Assembly: GCF_003945345.1 (NCBI RefSeq)
Contig: NZ_AP019308.1
Span: forward strand, 5,818,501-5,882,500
Direction: 5' to 3'
Source of the DNA: Paenibacillus baekrokdamisoli
GTDB lineage: Bacteria > Bacillota > Bacilli > Paenibacillales > Paenibacillaceae
Length of the DNA stretch: 64,000 nucleotides
Under the pieces are notes generated by a model. It was not told the DNA's origin, did not search any database, and was given only the letters and a program-made list of their open reading frames with translations. A program made the position numbers and the translations under genes. Shown one piece after another: positions 1 to 8,466 of the stretch; within the stretch, counting starts at the first letter, position 1, and each line of letters begins with the position of its first letter.

Positions 1-430
1 TATTTACTTTATTGTGAAGATGAGAGCCTGGCAGAATCAATGTGGGCCCCATAATTTCCGGCGTATCATGTGAGAAATAGAAGGCTTGAATATCGAAGGC
101 AAACGGCCTTGTATCGATGACGGAATCGGCATGGTAATTCTGTGCATGATGATGCTGAGGAGAAACGATGTGCAGAGCCGAATGGTCATACACCGGTGCA
201 GCACCGACTAGACTTTGCAGAACGCCCTTTACCTGCGGAAGCTCGAATACGTCCTTGATGAGCTTAGATTGACTCCAGTAACTACCTGGCCCCTTCCATG
301 CCTGCTGCTCTGCATGGACTGCTTCGTTTAGCTCCTGCGGAACAAGATTTTCCAATTGAAGGAATCCATTTACGGCGAATTGAGCCATCTGAACGGCGCT
401 TAACAAGTGGTGGTTTTCTACTTTACTCAT
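1..430 (-). CDS. PhyH-like (phytanoyl-CoA dioxygenase family) protein, C-terminus cut off by window edge
   Basis: Translating the minus strand from the ATG at 430 gives 143 open residues with no stop before the window edge. The segment resembles the N-terminal half of Fe(II)/2-oxoglutarate dioxygenases of the PhyH family. It has a YHADS segment with an HxD pair, the usual first two iron ligands, followed about 30 residues later by GPTLILPGSH, the typical loop before the second half of the barrel. The distal His and the Arg that binds 2-oxoglutarate would lie outside the window. The start overlaps the last 8 bases of the upstream small gene, so the two are probably translationally coupled. The substrate is unknown; family members hydroxylate small metabolites, lipids or secondary-metabolite intermediates. 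The family call is inferred from motifs only. Confidence 0.7.
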   Translation of the reverse strand, partial: MSKVENHHLLSAVQMAQFAVNGFLQLENLVPQELNEAVHAEQQAWKGPGSYWSQSKLIKDVFELPQVKGVLQSLVGAAPVYDHSALHIVSPQHHHAQNYHADSVIDTRPFAFDIQAFYFSHDTPEIMGPTLILPGSHLHNKVN

Positions 431-719
431 GGATAGTCACCTTTCTTTCCAAGACGTATTCATAGCGAAGATGTCCAAGCTCATGCTCGGCACCCGTGGG
501 GTACAGTGGTGGGGTTGGAAGCTGGATGACGTTCCATCCGTCTCTCATGGCATCAAGCACGGAAGGATACAATGGAATGGATGAATCTCCCGTATTCATT
601 TGCAGCTCGTCCTTTGCCTTTGCCCCATCATAGAGCGCCCATGCGACCGTATCTGATTCTAGACAAGGATCCGCCAAATGCAGGATCAAGATTTGTTGTC
701 GTGTCTTGCTCATTGTCAC
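423..719 (-). CDS. small conserved-looking protein coupled to the PhyH-like gene
   Basis: A 98-residue soluble protein with no membrane segment or signal peptide. The middle reads YPSVLDAMRDGWNVIQLP and the end GHLRYEYVLER, which looks like a compact folded domain rather than random sequence. I do not recognise the family. An AGGAGG site lies 5 bases before the GTG at 719 and 11 bases before the in-frame ATG at 713, so either may be the start. The stop overlaps the ATG of the PhyH-like gene by 8 bases, so the two form an operon. Function may be linked to that dioxygenase, for example as an accessory or regulatory subunit, but nothing in the sequence proves this. Confidence 0.7.
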   Translation of the reverse strand: MTMSKTRQQILILHLADPCLESDTVAWALYDGAKAKDELQMNTGDSSIPLYPSVLDAMRDGWNVIQLPTPPLYPTGAEHELGHLRYEYVLERKVTIHE

Positions 720-907
720 TCATTCCTCCTAAAGGTTTTTGTGTTAATCACGGATGTACTCTCGGCGAGCCCAAACTCGCATGGTAGCATCAACTATGTT
801 TTTGTGAGTTCTTCCCTAACATCGTAATATACACGCAGGGAATTCTGGATCTATAATTGTAAGATAAGTTTGTGTAATTCTAAGGTGATTTGGGCGAGGT
901 GACGATT

Positions 908-1753
908 ATGGATGAAGGCCAATTACAATTGATGCGAAGCTACTTTATGAATGCGCAGCTGCAGCTTTACGCGGTTCACCACGTCAAGCTGATTCCGGAA
1001 TGGGATTATCATGTAAGAGATCCTGAGGTTAATCGATTGTATTATTTTCTTGAAGGAACGGGGATTGTTCGCATTCGCAATCGGGTGTATTCGCCGCAGC
1101 CTGGTCAATTATTTTTGCTTCCTGCCCATGTTGATCAAGCCTTCTCAACGGCAGAAGACGATCCCTTTCGCAAGTACTATTGTCACTTTACACTCACGAT
1201 GGGAGATATCCATTTATTTCAGATGTTCCAAATTCCTCATTTTATCGATGTCCTCGATCAGAGCTGGCTGGAAGAACGGTTTCTGAAGCTCATTGAGCTA
1301 TCTCAAAGTTCTTCCTTGTCTGCACCGCTGCTGATTAAATCAGTACTTTACGAGATGCTAACGTTATTCCTTGATCAAGCTCAGCTTCAAGAGAATCAGG
1401 AAGCATGGCGGGTCGATGCCTCGACGCCAGCAATGGCGAAGATCAATACCATTGTGAGCTACATCGAAGAACATCTATCGGAGAAGATGAGCATTAATGA
1501 ACTGGCAGAGCGCCTGCATTTCCATCCCAACTATTTTATCCAGCTATTTAAGTCTATTATGGGCGTATCGCCTATTGCCTATATTACGAAGAAACGAATG
1601 GAGAAGGCACAGAAGCTGCTAACCACCAGTGATCTGACCGTCACCGAGATTGCCGAGCAGGTAGGAATGGATTTGTATTATTTCTCCAGTACCTTCCGCA
1701 AGCTAATCAGTCTGTCACCTACTGAGTATCGAGCGTATATGAAGATGCAATAA
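908..1753 (+). CDS. AraC-family transcriptional regulator (cupin sensor plus HTH)
   Basis: A 282-residue regulator. The N-terminal half fits the cupin-like AraC sensing domain (YYFLEGTGIVRIRNR, then PGQLFLLPAH). The last 100 residues carry the two helix-turn-helix motifs of the AraC/XylS type: MSINELAERLHFHPNYFIQLF, then LTVTEIAEQVGMDLYYFSSTF with the usual SPTEYR ending. I place the start at the ATG at 908, preceded by GAGGTGA; an upstream in-frame TTG at 890 lacks a ribosome site. The gene is divergent from the PhyH-like pair across about 190 bases, so that pair is its most likely target. The cupin domain suggests a small-molecule ligand, often a sugar or glycoside in Paenibacillus, but the ligand is not predictable here. 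Confidence 0.88.
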   Translation: MDEGQLQLMRSYFMNAQLQLYAVHHVKLIPEWDYHVRDPEVNRLYYFLEGTGIVRIRNRVYSPQPGQLFLLPAHVDQAFSTAEDDPFRKYYCHFTLTMGDIHLFQMFQIPHFIDVLDQSWLEERFLKLIELSQSSSLSAPLLIKSVLYEMLTLFLDQAQLQENQEAWRVDASTPAMAKINTIVSYIEEHLSEKMSINELAERLHFHPNYFIQLFKSIMGVSPIAYITKKRMEKAQKLLTTSDLTVTEIAEQVGMDLYYFSSTFRKLISLSPTEYRAYMKMQ

Positions 1754-1955
1754 CAGAGGGAGTTCATACTTTCGTAATACTTCATGAGAATAACCTAATC
1801 GTTTCGTTCTCTTCGATTACACTTTTAAGGGGATGTTGGAGTAGAATCAATAATAGGGATACTCGGAACTTGGGCTATCTATTGCTAAATCGTTAGTTGA
1901 GCAAGAATGGCTCACTAAGGCAATCCAGATCGCAAGCTGTAAGGAGGAGTAACGG

Positions 1956-3185
1956 ATGAAACAATGGCTGGCAAAGATGCGTAAAGGATATGGCAAAAAG
2001 CTGGTCTCGCTCCATTCTTGGAATGGCTGGATCGTTGTCATCCTAGCGCTGACAGGACTCGTGCTGTTTCAAGGTACATGGCGAGGCATTCTTGGCGAAG
2101 GTCGAGTCCTTATACGATGGCTTCATGTTGTGGTTGGGTTGGCATCTCTAATTCCTGTTATGTTCTATCTCGTGCTCGCCTCCAAACATTGGAAGCAGCT
2201 GAAGGGGAAAGGCGTGCAGCGGGCCAATGTCTTAATCGTGCTCGGATTGCTTGTTGGCTGGCTTATCTCTGGCGTGCTGCTGTGGCAGTTTAAGGCGATT
2301 GGTCCGTCTTGGTCGAATTCAGCTCTCACTGTTCATGACGTACTGACATGGGTTGGTCTGCCTTACATCATCTATCACTCCATAACTAGGCTGAAGTGGC
2401 TGAAGCAGCCGCATCGACTCACAATAAAAACGGGCGAGCCTAGCGAAGGGATACATCCGGCTGCAAGTCCGCAAGCTGTCTTATCTCGCCGTGCCTTCAT
2501 TCGCACGGCAGTCGGTGCAGGGCTTGTTATTGCAATAGGGCCCTCCTTTCTGAAGTGGATGAGCAGTCAACTAAGCTCTGGAGCAGACATAGAGAAGCTT
2601 GTGGAGTCGGATTCGAATAAACTGGTCCCTGCACCAACCCCGCTGCCTGCATCTATGCCTCCTCTTGGCGGAGGCAGCAAGGGCTCCTTCCGAATTTACA
2701 CGGTTACGCCAATTCCTAAGTTTGATAATAGCAATTTCTCTTTTACCGTTGATGGTCTAGTTAATAACAAGCTGCAGTGGAATTGGGAGCAGTTCGTCAA
2801 GCTGAAGCGCAAAGTGCAGGTTAGTGATTTTCATTGTGTAACGGGCTGGTCCGTGTATAAGAACACGTGGGAAGGCATTCTTCTCAAGGATCTGCTTAAG
2901 CAAGCAGGCGTTAAGCCAAACGCGATGACAGTTAAGTTGTATTCCGGTGATGGTGTGTATACGGACTCCTTGACACTTGAACAGGCTAATATGGACGATG
3001 TTATGGTAGCTGTGCTGCATGATGGCAAACCCATTCCAAGTGATCTTGGCGGCCCAGTCCGCCTTGTTGTTCCTAAGATGTATACCTATAAATCGGTAAA
3101 ATGGCTGAATCGAGTGGAATTGATCGAAGGGGATCATACGGGGTATTGGGAAGAACGCGGCTATTCGACCGATGCTTGGGTGTAA
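1956..3185 (+). CDS. membrane molybdopterin-dependent oxidoreductase with N-terminal haem-b-type domain
   Basis: A 409-residue protein combining two modules. Residues 1-150 contain four hydrophobic helices with histidines placed as in cytochrome b-type domains (His20, His57, His78, His127, His141). At 177-181 is SRRAF, a twin-arginine motif followed by a hydrophobic helix, so the C-terminal part may be folded and exported by Tat while staying anchored. From about residue 245 it matches the sulfite oxidase/MsrP (YedY) molybdopterin fold, with DFHCVTGWSV placing the probable molybdenum ligand at Cys294. This looks like an MsrP-like catalytic domain fused to an MsrQ-like electron-delivery domain. 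The start has a strong GGAGGAG site. No other molybdenum genes are nearby. The reaction, perhaps sulfoxide or nitrogen-oxide reduction or sulfite oxidation, is uncertain. Confidence 0.85.
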   Translation: MKQWLAKMRKGYGKKLVSLHSWNGWIVVILALTGLVLFQGTWRGILGEGRVLIRWLHVVVGLASLIPVMFYLVLASKHWKQLKGKGVQRANVLIVLGLLVGWLISGVLLWQFKAIGPSWSNSALTVHDVLTWVGLPYIIYHSITRLKWLKQPHRLTIKTGEPSEGIHPAASPQAVLSRRAFIRTAVGAGLVIAIGPSFLKWMSSQLSSGADIEKLVESDSNKLVPAPTPLPASMPPLGGGSKGSFRIYTVTPIPKFDNSNFSFTVDGLVNNKLQWNWEQFVKLKRKVQVSDFHCVTGWSVYKNTWEGILLKDLLKQAGVKPNAMTVKLYSGDGVYTDSLTLEQANMDDVMVAVLHDGKPIPSDLGGPVRLVVPKMYTYKSVKWLNRVELIEGDHTGYWEERGYSTDAWV

Positions 3186-3341
3186 CAAAATAGGCAATCG
3201 TAGTGGGGCTGCTCCTTATAGGGGTGGTCCTATTTTATTATACCTTCCATTTGAGGCGCTCAATCAAGAATGTAATGTCATATAAACTAACACTAAACAA
3301 ATATATATCTATCATAAACCTAACACTAGAGAAAAAGTGGA
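3186..3341 (+). other. intergenic spacer before the ROK operon promoter
   Basis: No gene seen. An 8-bp inverted repeat (AAAATAGG near 3187, CCTATTTT near 3228) could be a weak terminator for the oxidoreductase gene. Two direct copies of ATAAAC(C)TAACACTA lie at 3282-3295 and 3314-3328, just upstream of the promoter, and may be an activator site. Confidence 0.4.
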
Positions 3342-3370
3342 TTGACGGATGAATAGGAGACTGTTAAGAT
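3342..3370 (+). promoter_or_regulatory. sigma-A promoter of the ROK/asparaginase/opp operon
   Basis: TTGACG at 3342-3347 and TAAGAT at 3365-3370 are separated by exactly 17 bases. Transcription would start near 3377, inside the first operator-like palindrome, leaving a leader of about 160 bases. Confidence 0.7.
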
Positions 3371-3374
3371 TTAA

Positions 3375-3395
3375 TTAATAACACGATGTTAGTAA
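3375..3395. promoter_or_regulatory. operator-like palindrome O1 (imperfect)
   Basis: TTAATAACAC, a central G, then ATGTTAGTAA: 8 of 10 arm positions are complementary. It covers the expected transcription start of the promoter at 3342-3370, the classic place for repression. It matches the perfect palindrome 135 bases downstream in 19 of 21 positions. Confidence 0.65.
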
Positions 3396-3509
3396 TTGTT
3401 TGTGGATCCACTCTTTGAATATCCAATAAATAGATGAAAATTCAGTTTATTGTAGATATATTAGGGATTCGCATAATAAACCCAGTTATTTTAGCTTTTT
3501 TTTACTTAG

Positions 3510-3530
3510 TTAATAACATGATGTTATTAA
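3510..3530. promoter_or_regulatory. operator-like palindrome O2 (perfect 21 bp)
   Basis: TTAATAACAT, a central G, then ATGTTATTAA: a perfect inverted repeat that ends 4 bases before the regulator's first possible start codon. Together with O1 it suggests autoregulation by the ROK protein, possibly with DNA looping between the two sites. Confidence 0.7.
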
Positions 3531-3534
3531 AAGG

Positions 3535-4722
3535 ATGGGGGCTGATTTGGGATTGGATATGAAGCAAATGGTGAAGCAGGACCAAGAGGTAATCAAGCAG
3601 CATAACAAGCATTTGGTACTCGATGTCATCCGCAAGCACCGACCTATCTCCCGTGCAGAAATATCCAAGGCAACGAAAATGAGCGCGACTTCGATCGGGC
3701 GTATCGTGAACGAGCTGACTAGTGAAGGTTTAGTCAAAGAGACAGCGCTTACTTCCACTGGTGTCGGACGTAAAGCGATTAAGCTGGATATTGAACCGGG
3801 CGGAAGATATTCCATTGGTGTAGATATTCAAAAGAAACGTATTCTGCTGGGTGTGATGGATTTCAGCGAGAAGATCGTTTTCACCGAGCAGGTTGCTCAT
3901 ACTGCCATAGAAGCTGCGCCTGAAGCGACGATTGCGCTTATTGCGCAGACCGTTCAGCAGTGTTTGGATGCCCGCGGTATACCGCGATCCAAAGTGACGG
4001 GCATCGGAGTTGGAACGCCTGGAGTAATTGACTACGCCAGAGGGATCGTCCTGCTATCTGCCACATTGGGATGGAAGAACATCTCTCTTGCGGCGATGCT
4101 TCTTCAAGCAACGGGCTTTAGAACTGTCATTGATAATGATTTAAAGGTGAAGATTCTAGGCGAGTACTTATTCGGGTCTGCTAAGGGCTCAGATAAGACG
4201 GTGCTGATTAACGTCGGTACTGGGATAGGGGCCTCTCTAATTATTAATGGTGAGATTTTTCGCGGGGGATCTAATAGTGCCGGGGAATTAGGACATACAA
4301 CGCTAGACCCGAACGGCAATTTATGCGAATGCGGCAAGAGAGGCTGCTTGCAAACGTATATCGAAGAATCTGCTCTGCTCTCTGAAGCGCGGAGAATCAA
4401 ACCGATCACCGATATCGCGCAGCTGTTTGAAGCCGCGCGGGCTCAAGAGATGTGGGCACTAGAAATTATGCATCGGACATCGCTTTATATCGGCATTACA
4501 ATTAATAACATTGTCTGCTTGTATAATCCGGATACAGTCATTATTAGCGGGGATTTGGTGGAGAATTACGGTGAGATTTTGCAGCTGCTTCAAGAGCATT
4601 GCAAGACTGTCATTTGGGAGCCTTTCCGAGAATCGCTCAAGGTGATCGCCTCTGAATTAGAAGGACAGGCAATCGTTATGGGTGCGGGTGTACTGGCGTT
4701 ACAGCTAGAAATACAACATTAA
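3535..4722 (+). CDS. ROK-family transcriptional regulator
   Basis: A 395-residue NagC/XylR-type protein. Residues 25-70 form a winged helix-turn-helix (RPISRAEISKATKMSATSIG, then RIVNELTSEGLVKE). The rest is a ROK sugar-kinase-like fold with GVGTPGVIDY, the GELGH segment and the zinc motif CECGKRGC. The kinase signature is partly changed (DNDLKV where kinases have a more typical NDAN run), as expected for a regulator. The ATG at 3535 has AAAAGG directly against it, which is too close; TTG 3547 or ATG 3559 are real alternatives. The gene is preceded by a good promoter and two near-identical palindromes. It is the first gene of an operon for asparagine and peptide use. ROK regulators usually sense sugars or amino sugars, so the ligand here is an open question. 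Confidence 0.9.
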   Translation: MGADLGLDMKQMVKQDQEVIKQHNKHLVLDVIRKHRPISRAEISKATKMSATSIGRIVNELTSEGLVKETALTSTGVGRKAIKLDIEPGGRYSIGVDIQKKRILLGVMDFSEKIVFTEQVAHTAIEAAPEATIALIAQTVQQCLDARGIPRSKVTGIGVGTPGVIDYARGIVLLSATLGWKNISLAAMLLQATGFRTVIDNDLKVKILGEYLFGSAKGSDKTVLINVGTGIGASLIINGEIFRGGSNSAGELGHTTLDPNGNLCECGKRGCLQTYIEESALLSEARRIKPITDIAQLFEAARAQEMWALEIMHRTSLYIGITINNIVCLYNPDTVIISGDLVENYGEILQLLQEHCKTVIWEPFRESLKVIASELEGQAIVMGAGVLALQLEIQH

Positions 4723-4729
4723 AGAAAGC

Positions 4730-5737
4730 GTGAAAAAAATGAAACTGAGTGCATTAGTCGAACAGTATCGCGGTAGCGTATTAGAAAATGTTCATATGGG
4801 TGTTCTCTGCGGCGTGAACGAATTTGGTGAAGTCTTGTATGAGGTGGGCAATGCGGAGCATCGTGCGTTCCTCCGGTCAGCTGCCAAGCCATTCCAGGCT
4901 ATTCCGGTTATGCAGGATAAAGTTGTCGAGGCATTCGGAATAACAGGGGAAGAAGCTGCTCTCTTCGCCGCCTCACAACGAGGAGAAGCATATCAATTGC
5001 GCGCATTGGAATCCATTTTACGGAAAACAGGTATATCGGAAGAGCAATTGATCACTCGGCCTACGATTCCGTTAAATGATGAGCCGAAGCTCGACTATTT
5101 AATGAAAGGGCTTCCTCCAAGATGCATTTGTCACAATTGTTCGGGCAAACATTTGGGTATTCTCAGTTTGTGTAAAGTTATGGGATATCCAATGGATAAT
5201 TATGGGGATATTAATCATCCCGCCCAACAGCGCATTCTGAAGGTCCTCTCTGAATTATCCGAGTGTCCGGTCTCCGACATTCATATCGCAATCGACGGAT
5301 GTGGCTTTCCTGTATTCGCCCTGCCTTTGAAATGTAGCGCTAGTGCCTATTTGAAGCTTGCTTGTCCGGATTTGATTGCAGATGAATCGGTCCGCAATGC
5401 AGTTATTCAAATAACAGGCTATATGAATGCCTATCCGAATATGATCGCCAGTCATGACTTTATCTGTTCGGAATTGCTGCGGGATTCCAATATCGTGGCA
5501 AAAGGGGGAGCGAAAGGCTTCTATGCCTTCGCTCTTAAAAAAGAACGAATCGCTTTTGCACTCAAGGTCATTGACGGCTCCGAGAATCCTTGGCCGATTA
5601 TTGTCGCTTCGGTTCTGGAACAGATGAGATATTCGAACAAAGAAACCATTCGTCGTATGTATGAATTAACCCCAAAAGAAATCCGCAATGACAATGGCGT
5701 CATTGTCGGCGAGAACAAAGCAGCCTTCCGGTTTTAA
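4730..5737 (+). CDS. L-asparaginase, class II-like (PF06089/ReAV type)
   Basis: A 335-residue hydrolase converting L-asparagine to aspartate and ammonia. It belongs to the asparaginase family typified by Rhizobium etli ReAV, not the AnsA/AnsB fold. Near residue 50 it has RSAAKPFQA, which carries the Ser-x-x-Lys catalytic pair. NCSGKH and DGCGFP carry the Cys/Lys/Cys metal site described for that family. The GTG start at 4730 lies 7 bases after the regulator stop with a weak purine-rich site; ATG 4739 is an alternative. No signal peptide, so it is cytoplasmic. Its place between a ROK regulator and an Opp transporter suggests it deaminates asparagine released from imported peptides. Confidence 0.85.
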   Translation: MKKMKLSALVEQYRGSVLENVHMGVLCGVNEFGEVLYEVGNAEHRAFLRSAAKPFQAIPVMQDKVVEAFGITGEEAALFAASQRGEAYQLRALESILRKTGISEEQLITRPTIPLNDEPKLDYLMKGLPPRCICHNCSGKHLGILSLCKVMGYPMDNYGDINHPAQQRILKVLSELSECPVSDIHIAIDGCGFPVFALPLKCSASAYLKLACPDLIADESVRNAVIQITGYMNAYPNMIASHDFICSELLRDSNIVAKGGAKGFYAFALKKERIAFALKVIDGSENPWPIIVASVLEQMRYSNKETIRRMYELTPKEIRNDNGVIVGENKAAFRF

Positions 5738-5803
5738 TAACGAAGGGTATGTGTCATAACAAGGGGTTCGGAATTTCAAAAAAAAATCATGAGGTGAAAT
5801 GTT

Positions 5804-7453
5804 ATGAAGAAGAACAAATGGTTGCCTTCACTTAGCATTATTCTTATTCTGACTGTCGCTTTGACAGGCTGCAGCTTCTCCGGTAGTAATAAGAACTCGT
5901 CTTCAACAGATACGAATTCCACGAACCCTGCATCCACTTCAGGAAAGACCTTGAATGTGTATGTCGAGAACGAAATGAAAGATTTGAACCAGCTGGCAGC
6001 TTCCGATGATATTTCTTGGACGGTTCTGAATAATGTCGGAGAAGGCTTGTACCGACTGGATAAAGATAATAATCCAGTAGCGGGATTGGCACAAGATGTT
6101 AAGATTTCGGACGATAAATTGACTTATACGTTCACATTAAGAGATGGCATTAAGTGGAGTAATGGTACGCCGATTACGGCAGCTGACTTCAAATATGCTT
6201 GGCTGGCTGAGATGAACGCAGAAACTTCGAAGAATGGTTATGCCTTTATCATGACAGATTACATCACTGGCGGTGAAGAGTACGCTAGCGGCAAAGGCAG
6301 CGCAGATAAAGTAGGGATTCAAGCCAAAGACGACAAAACATTGGTCGTTCAGCTGAAACAACCAACGCCATACTTCCTTCGTTTGACGACAATGTCGGTC
6401 TACTTCCCGCTGAATGAAGCATTCGTGAAGTCTAAGGGTGCAGGCTATGGACTAGATGTGCAAAGCTTATTGTATCAAGGTCCTTTTATTCTGACTAAAT
6501 TCGATCCAGCTGGCGGCGCAACACTGGAGAAGAACAAAGACTATTGGGATGCAGCGAACGTTAATCTTGATAAAGTAAATGTACGCGTGATTAAGGAACA
6601 AAGCACAGCGCTGAACGCTTACAAAGCCGGAGAGCTGGATCGTGTTTTACTAAGCGCCACTGATGTGGATAACTACAAAGATAATGCGGAATATTCCAAA
6701 TTGATCAATTTCCGGACAACCTATCTTCAGTTCAATGTGAAAGCTGACGGCGTATCCAACGTGAACATTCGTAAAGCGCTGGAGCTATCCTATGATACGA
6801 ATTCCCTAGCTAATAATGTTCTGAAGAACGGTGCTGAGGGAGCAGTTGGTATGATTCCTGCACTGATGAGCGGAGATAGCGAGAGAACTTTCCGCGAGCT
6901 TCAAGGTGATCTGTTTAAAGTAGATAAAGCGCAAGCTAAAGCCTATTGGGATCAAGGTGTGAAGGAACTGGGCAAAGCGCCTAAGCTTACTCTGCTTGTA
7001 GCAGATGATTCGGAGACCAGAGATGTTGCTACGTTCATGCAAAGTGAGTTCAAAACGAACCTCGGTATCGATGTTGCCATTGATACAAAAACGAAAAAAG
7101 CACGTAATGAGCTGATGGACAATGGTAATTACCAAATGGGTATTACGGCTTGGGGTGCTGATTACGATGATGCCATGACCTACTTGGATCTTTGGACGAA
7201 TCATTCCCCGTACCGCGGCAAGTACGAGAACAAACAATATGACGAATTAATTGCTACAGCGAAGAAAGAAACGGATGATAAAAGACGTGTTGTTCTTCTT
7301 CTCCAAGCAGAGAAATTATTGGTTCAAACCGATGTAGCTACAGCTCCAATCTATCATAAAGGTGTAGCGCAATTGATCAAATCGGATGTCCAAGGATTGG
7401 TTTACCATCCTTATGCTAGTCCGGTCGAATTTAAGTACGTGACGAAAAAATAA
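5804..7453 (+). CDS. oppA: oligopeptide ABC transporter substrate-binding lipoprotein
   Basis: A 549-residue extracytoplasmic solute-binding protein of family SBP_bac_5. The N-terminus is a lipoprotein signal with lipobox LTGC, so it is tethered outside the membrane at that Cys, followed by a Ser/Asn/Thr-rich linker. The body has family hallmarks such as YTFTLRDGIKWSNGTPITA and the C-terminal PIYHKG. It delivers peptides to the OppB/OppC pore encoded next. A stem-loop after the stop may favour expression of this subunit over the permease. Whether it binds oligopeptides, dipeptides or cell-wall peptides cannot be told from sequence; the downstream peptidases support peptide cargo. Confidence 0.9.
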   Translation: MKKNKWLPSLSIILILTVALTGCSFSGSNKNSSSTDTNSTNPASTSGKTLNVYVENEMKDLNQLAASDDISWTVLNNVGEGLYRLDKDNNPVAGLAQDVKISDDKLTYTFTLRDGIKWSNGTPITAADFKYAWLAEMNAETSKNGYAFIMTDYITGGEEYASGKGSADKVGIQAKDDKTLVVQLKQPTPYFLRLTTMSVYFPLNEAFVKSKGAGYGLDVQSLLYQGPFILTKFDPAGGATLEKNKDYWDAANVNLDKVNVRVIKEQSTALNAYKAGELDRVLLSATDVDNYKDNAEYSKLINFRTTYLQFNVKADGVSNVNIRKALELSYDTNSLANNVLKNGAEGAVGMIPALMSGDSERTFRELQGDLFKVDKAQAKAYWDQGVKELGKAPKLTLLVADDSETRDVATFMQSEFKTNLGIDVAIDTKTKKARNELMDNGNYQMGITAWGADYDDAMTYLDLWTNHSPYRGKYENKQYDELIATAKKETDDKRRVVLLLQAEKLLVQTDVATAPIYHKGVAQLIKSDVQGLVYHPYASPVEFKYVTKK

Positions 7454-7471
7454 AGTAGTCTGTAGGAACAA

Positions 7472-7505
7472 GAGAAAGGAGAGCGGGAATTCCCTCTCCT
7501 TCTCC
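7472..7505 (+). other. intergenic stem-loop between oppA and oppB
   Basis: GAGAAAGGAGAG and CTCTCCTTCTC form an imperfect hairpin centred on GGGAATTCCC, with no U-tract of terminator quality. Such elements between binding-protein and permease genes often stabilise the upstream message or cause partial termination, raising binding-protein levels. Confidence 0.55.
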
Positions 7506-7530
7506 ATTCTTCCTGCAAAGGGGTGAACAA

Positions 7531-8466
7531 ATGAAGCGGTATCTCGGTGTTAGGATTGTTTATATGATTCTGACTTTATTTATCATTCTGACGGCTACCT
7601 TCTTTCTGATGAAGCAGCTGCCGGGAACTCCGTTCGATGAGGAGAAACTGGCCAAGCTTCCTGCCGAACAGCGTGAAATGATTTATACCCGGTATGGTCT
7701 GAATGATCCTATCATGGTGCAGTATGTGAAATATATAGGCAATATCGCTAAAGGTGATTTGGGAACCTCTTTCTTTTATACAGGGCAGCCGGTTAAAGAC
7801 ATCATTATGCACCGCATCGGTCCATCTGCGTTAATTGGTCTGCAGGCAATTCTGCTCGGATTGGCAGCTGGTCTTATTCTAGGGATGATAGCGGCCTATC
7901 GTCATAATACGATTTGGGATTACTTCACAACCATTGTCGCCGTGCTCGGGGTATCGGTTCCGAACTTCGTGCTCGCCGCGCTTCTTCAATATTATGCAGG
8001 TCTTAAATGGGGGTTATTCCCTGTCGCCTTCTGGGAAAGTTATGAAAGCTCTGTGCTTCCTTCCATTGCCTTATCGGTTGGGGTCATCGCGGTTATCGCG
8101 AGGTTCGTCCGTACCGAGATGATTGAGGTGCTGGAGCAGGATTATATTACGACTGCAAGAGCTAAGGGGCTTGGCCGTATGACTGTCATGTTCCGGCATG
8201 CTATGCGCAATTCGCTTATTCCCGTCATTACCGTTCTTGGACCGATTGTCGTTGGATTATTGACCGGTTCACTTGTCATTGAGAACATCTTCGGGATTCC
8301 TGGTATCGGTAGCTTGTTTGTAGATTCCATTAAGATGAACGACTACTCGACAATTATGGGGATCACCATTTTCTATAGTGCATTTTATGTGTTCGTCATG
8401 CTGATTGTAGACGTGCTCTATAGTCTGATCGATCCGCGTATCCGTCTTGCGGGAGGAAAGGAGTGA
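7531..8466 (+). CDS. oppB: oligopeptide ABC transporter permease OppB
   Basis: A 311-residue inner-membrane permease of the BPD_transp_1 family. TM1 is at residues 8-27, followed by a large extracytoplasmic loop and five more helices. The EAA loop that contacts the ATPase is visible as ITTARAKGLGRMTVMFRHAMRN. The end, LIDPRIRL, is typical of OppB/DppB. AAAGGGGTGA precedes the ATG. The stop overlaps the GTG of oppC by 4 bases, so the permease pair is translationally coupled. Confidence 0.92.
   Translation: MKRYLGVRIVYMILTLFIILTATFFLMKQLPGTPFDEEKLAKLPAEQREMIYTRYGLNDPIMVQYVKYIGNIAKGDLGTSFFYTGQPVKDIIMHRIGPSALIGLQAILLGLAAGLILGMIAAYRHNTIWDYFTTIVAVLGVSVPNFVLAALLQYYAGLKWGLFPVAFWESYESSVLPSIALSVGVIAVIARFVRTEMIEVLEQDYITTARAKGLGRMTVMFRHAMRNSLIPVITVLGPIVVGLLTGSLVIENIFGIPGIGSLFVDSIKMNDYSTIMGITIFYSAFYVFVMLIVDVLYSLIDPRIRLAGGKE

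Noticed and set aside
572..787. 71-residue plus-strand frame near the left end
   Set aside because: Antisense to the 98-residue gene and without a ribosome site.
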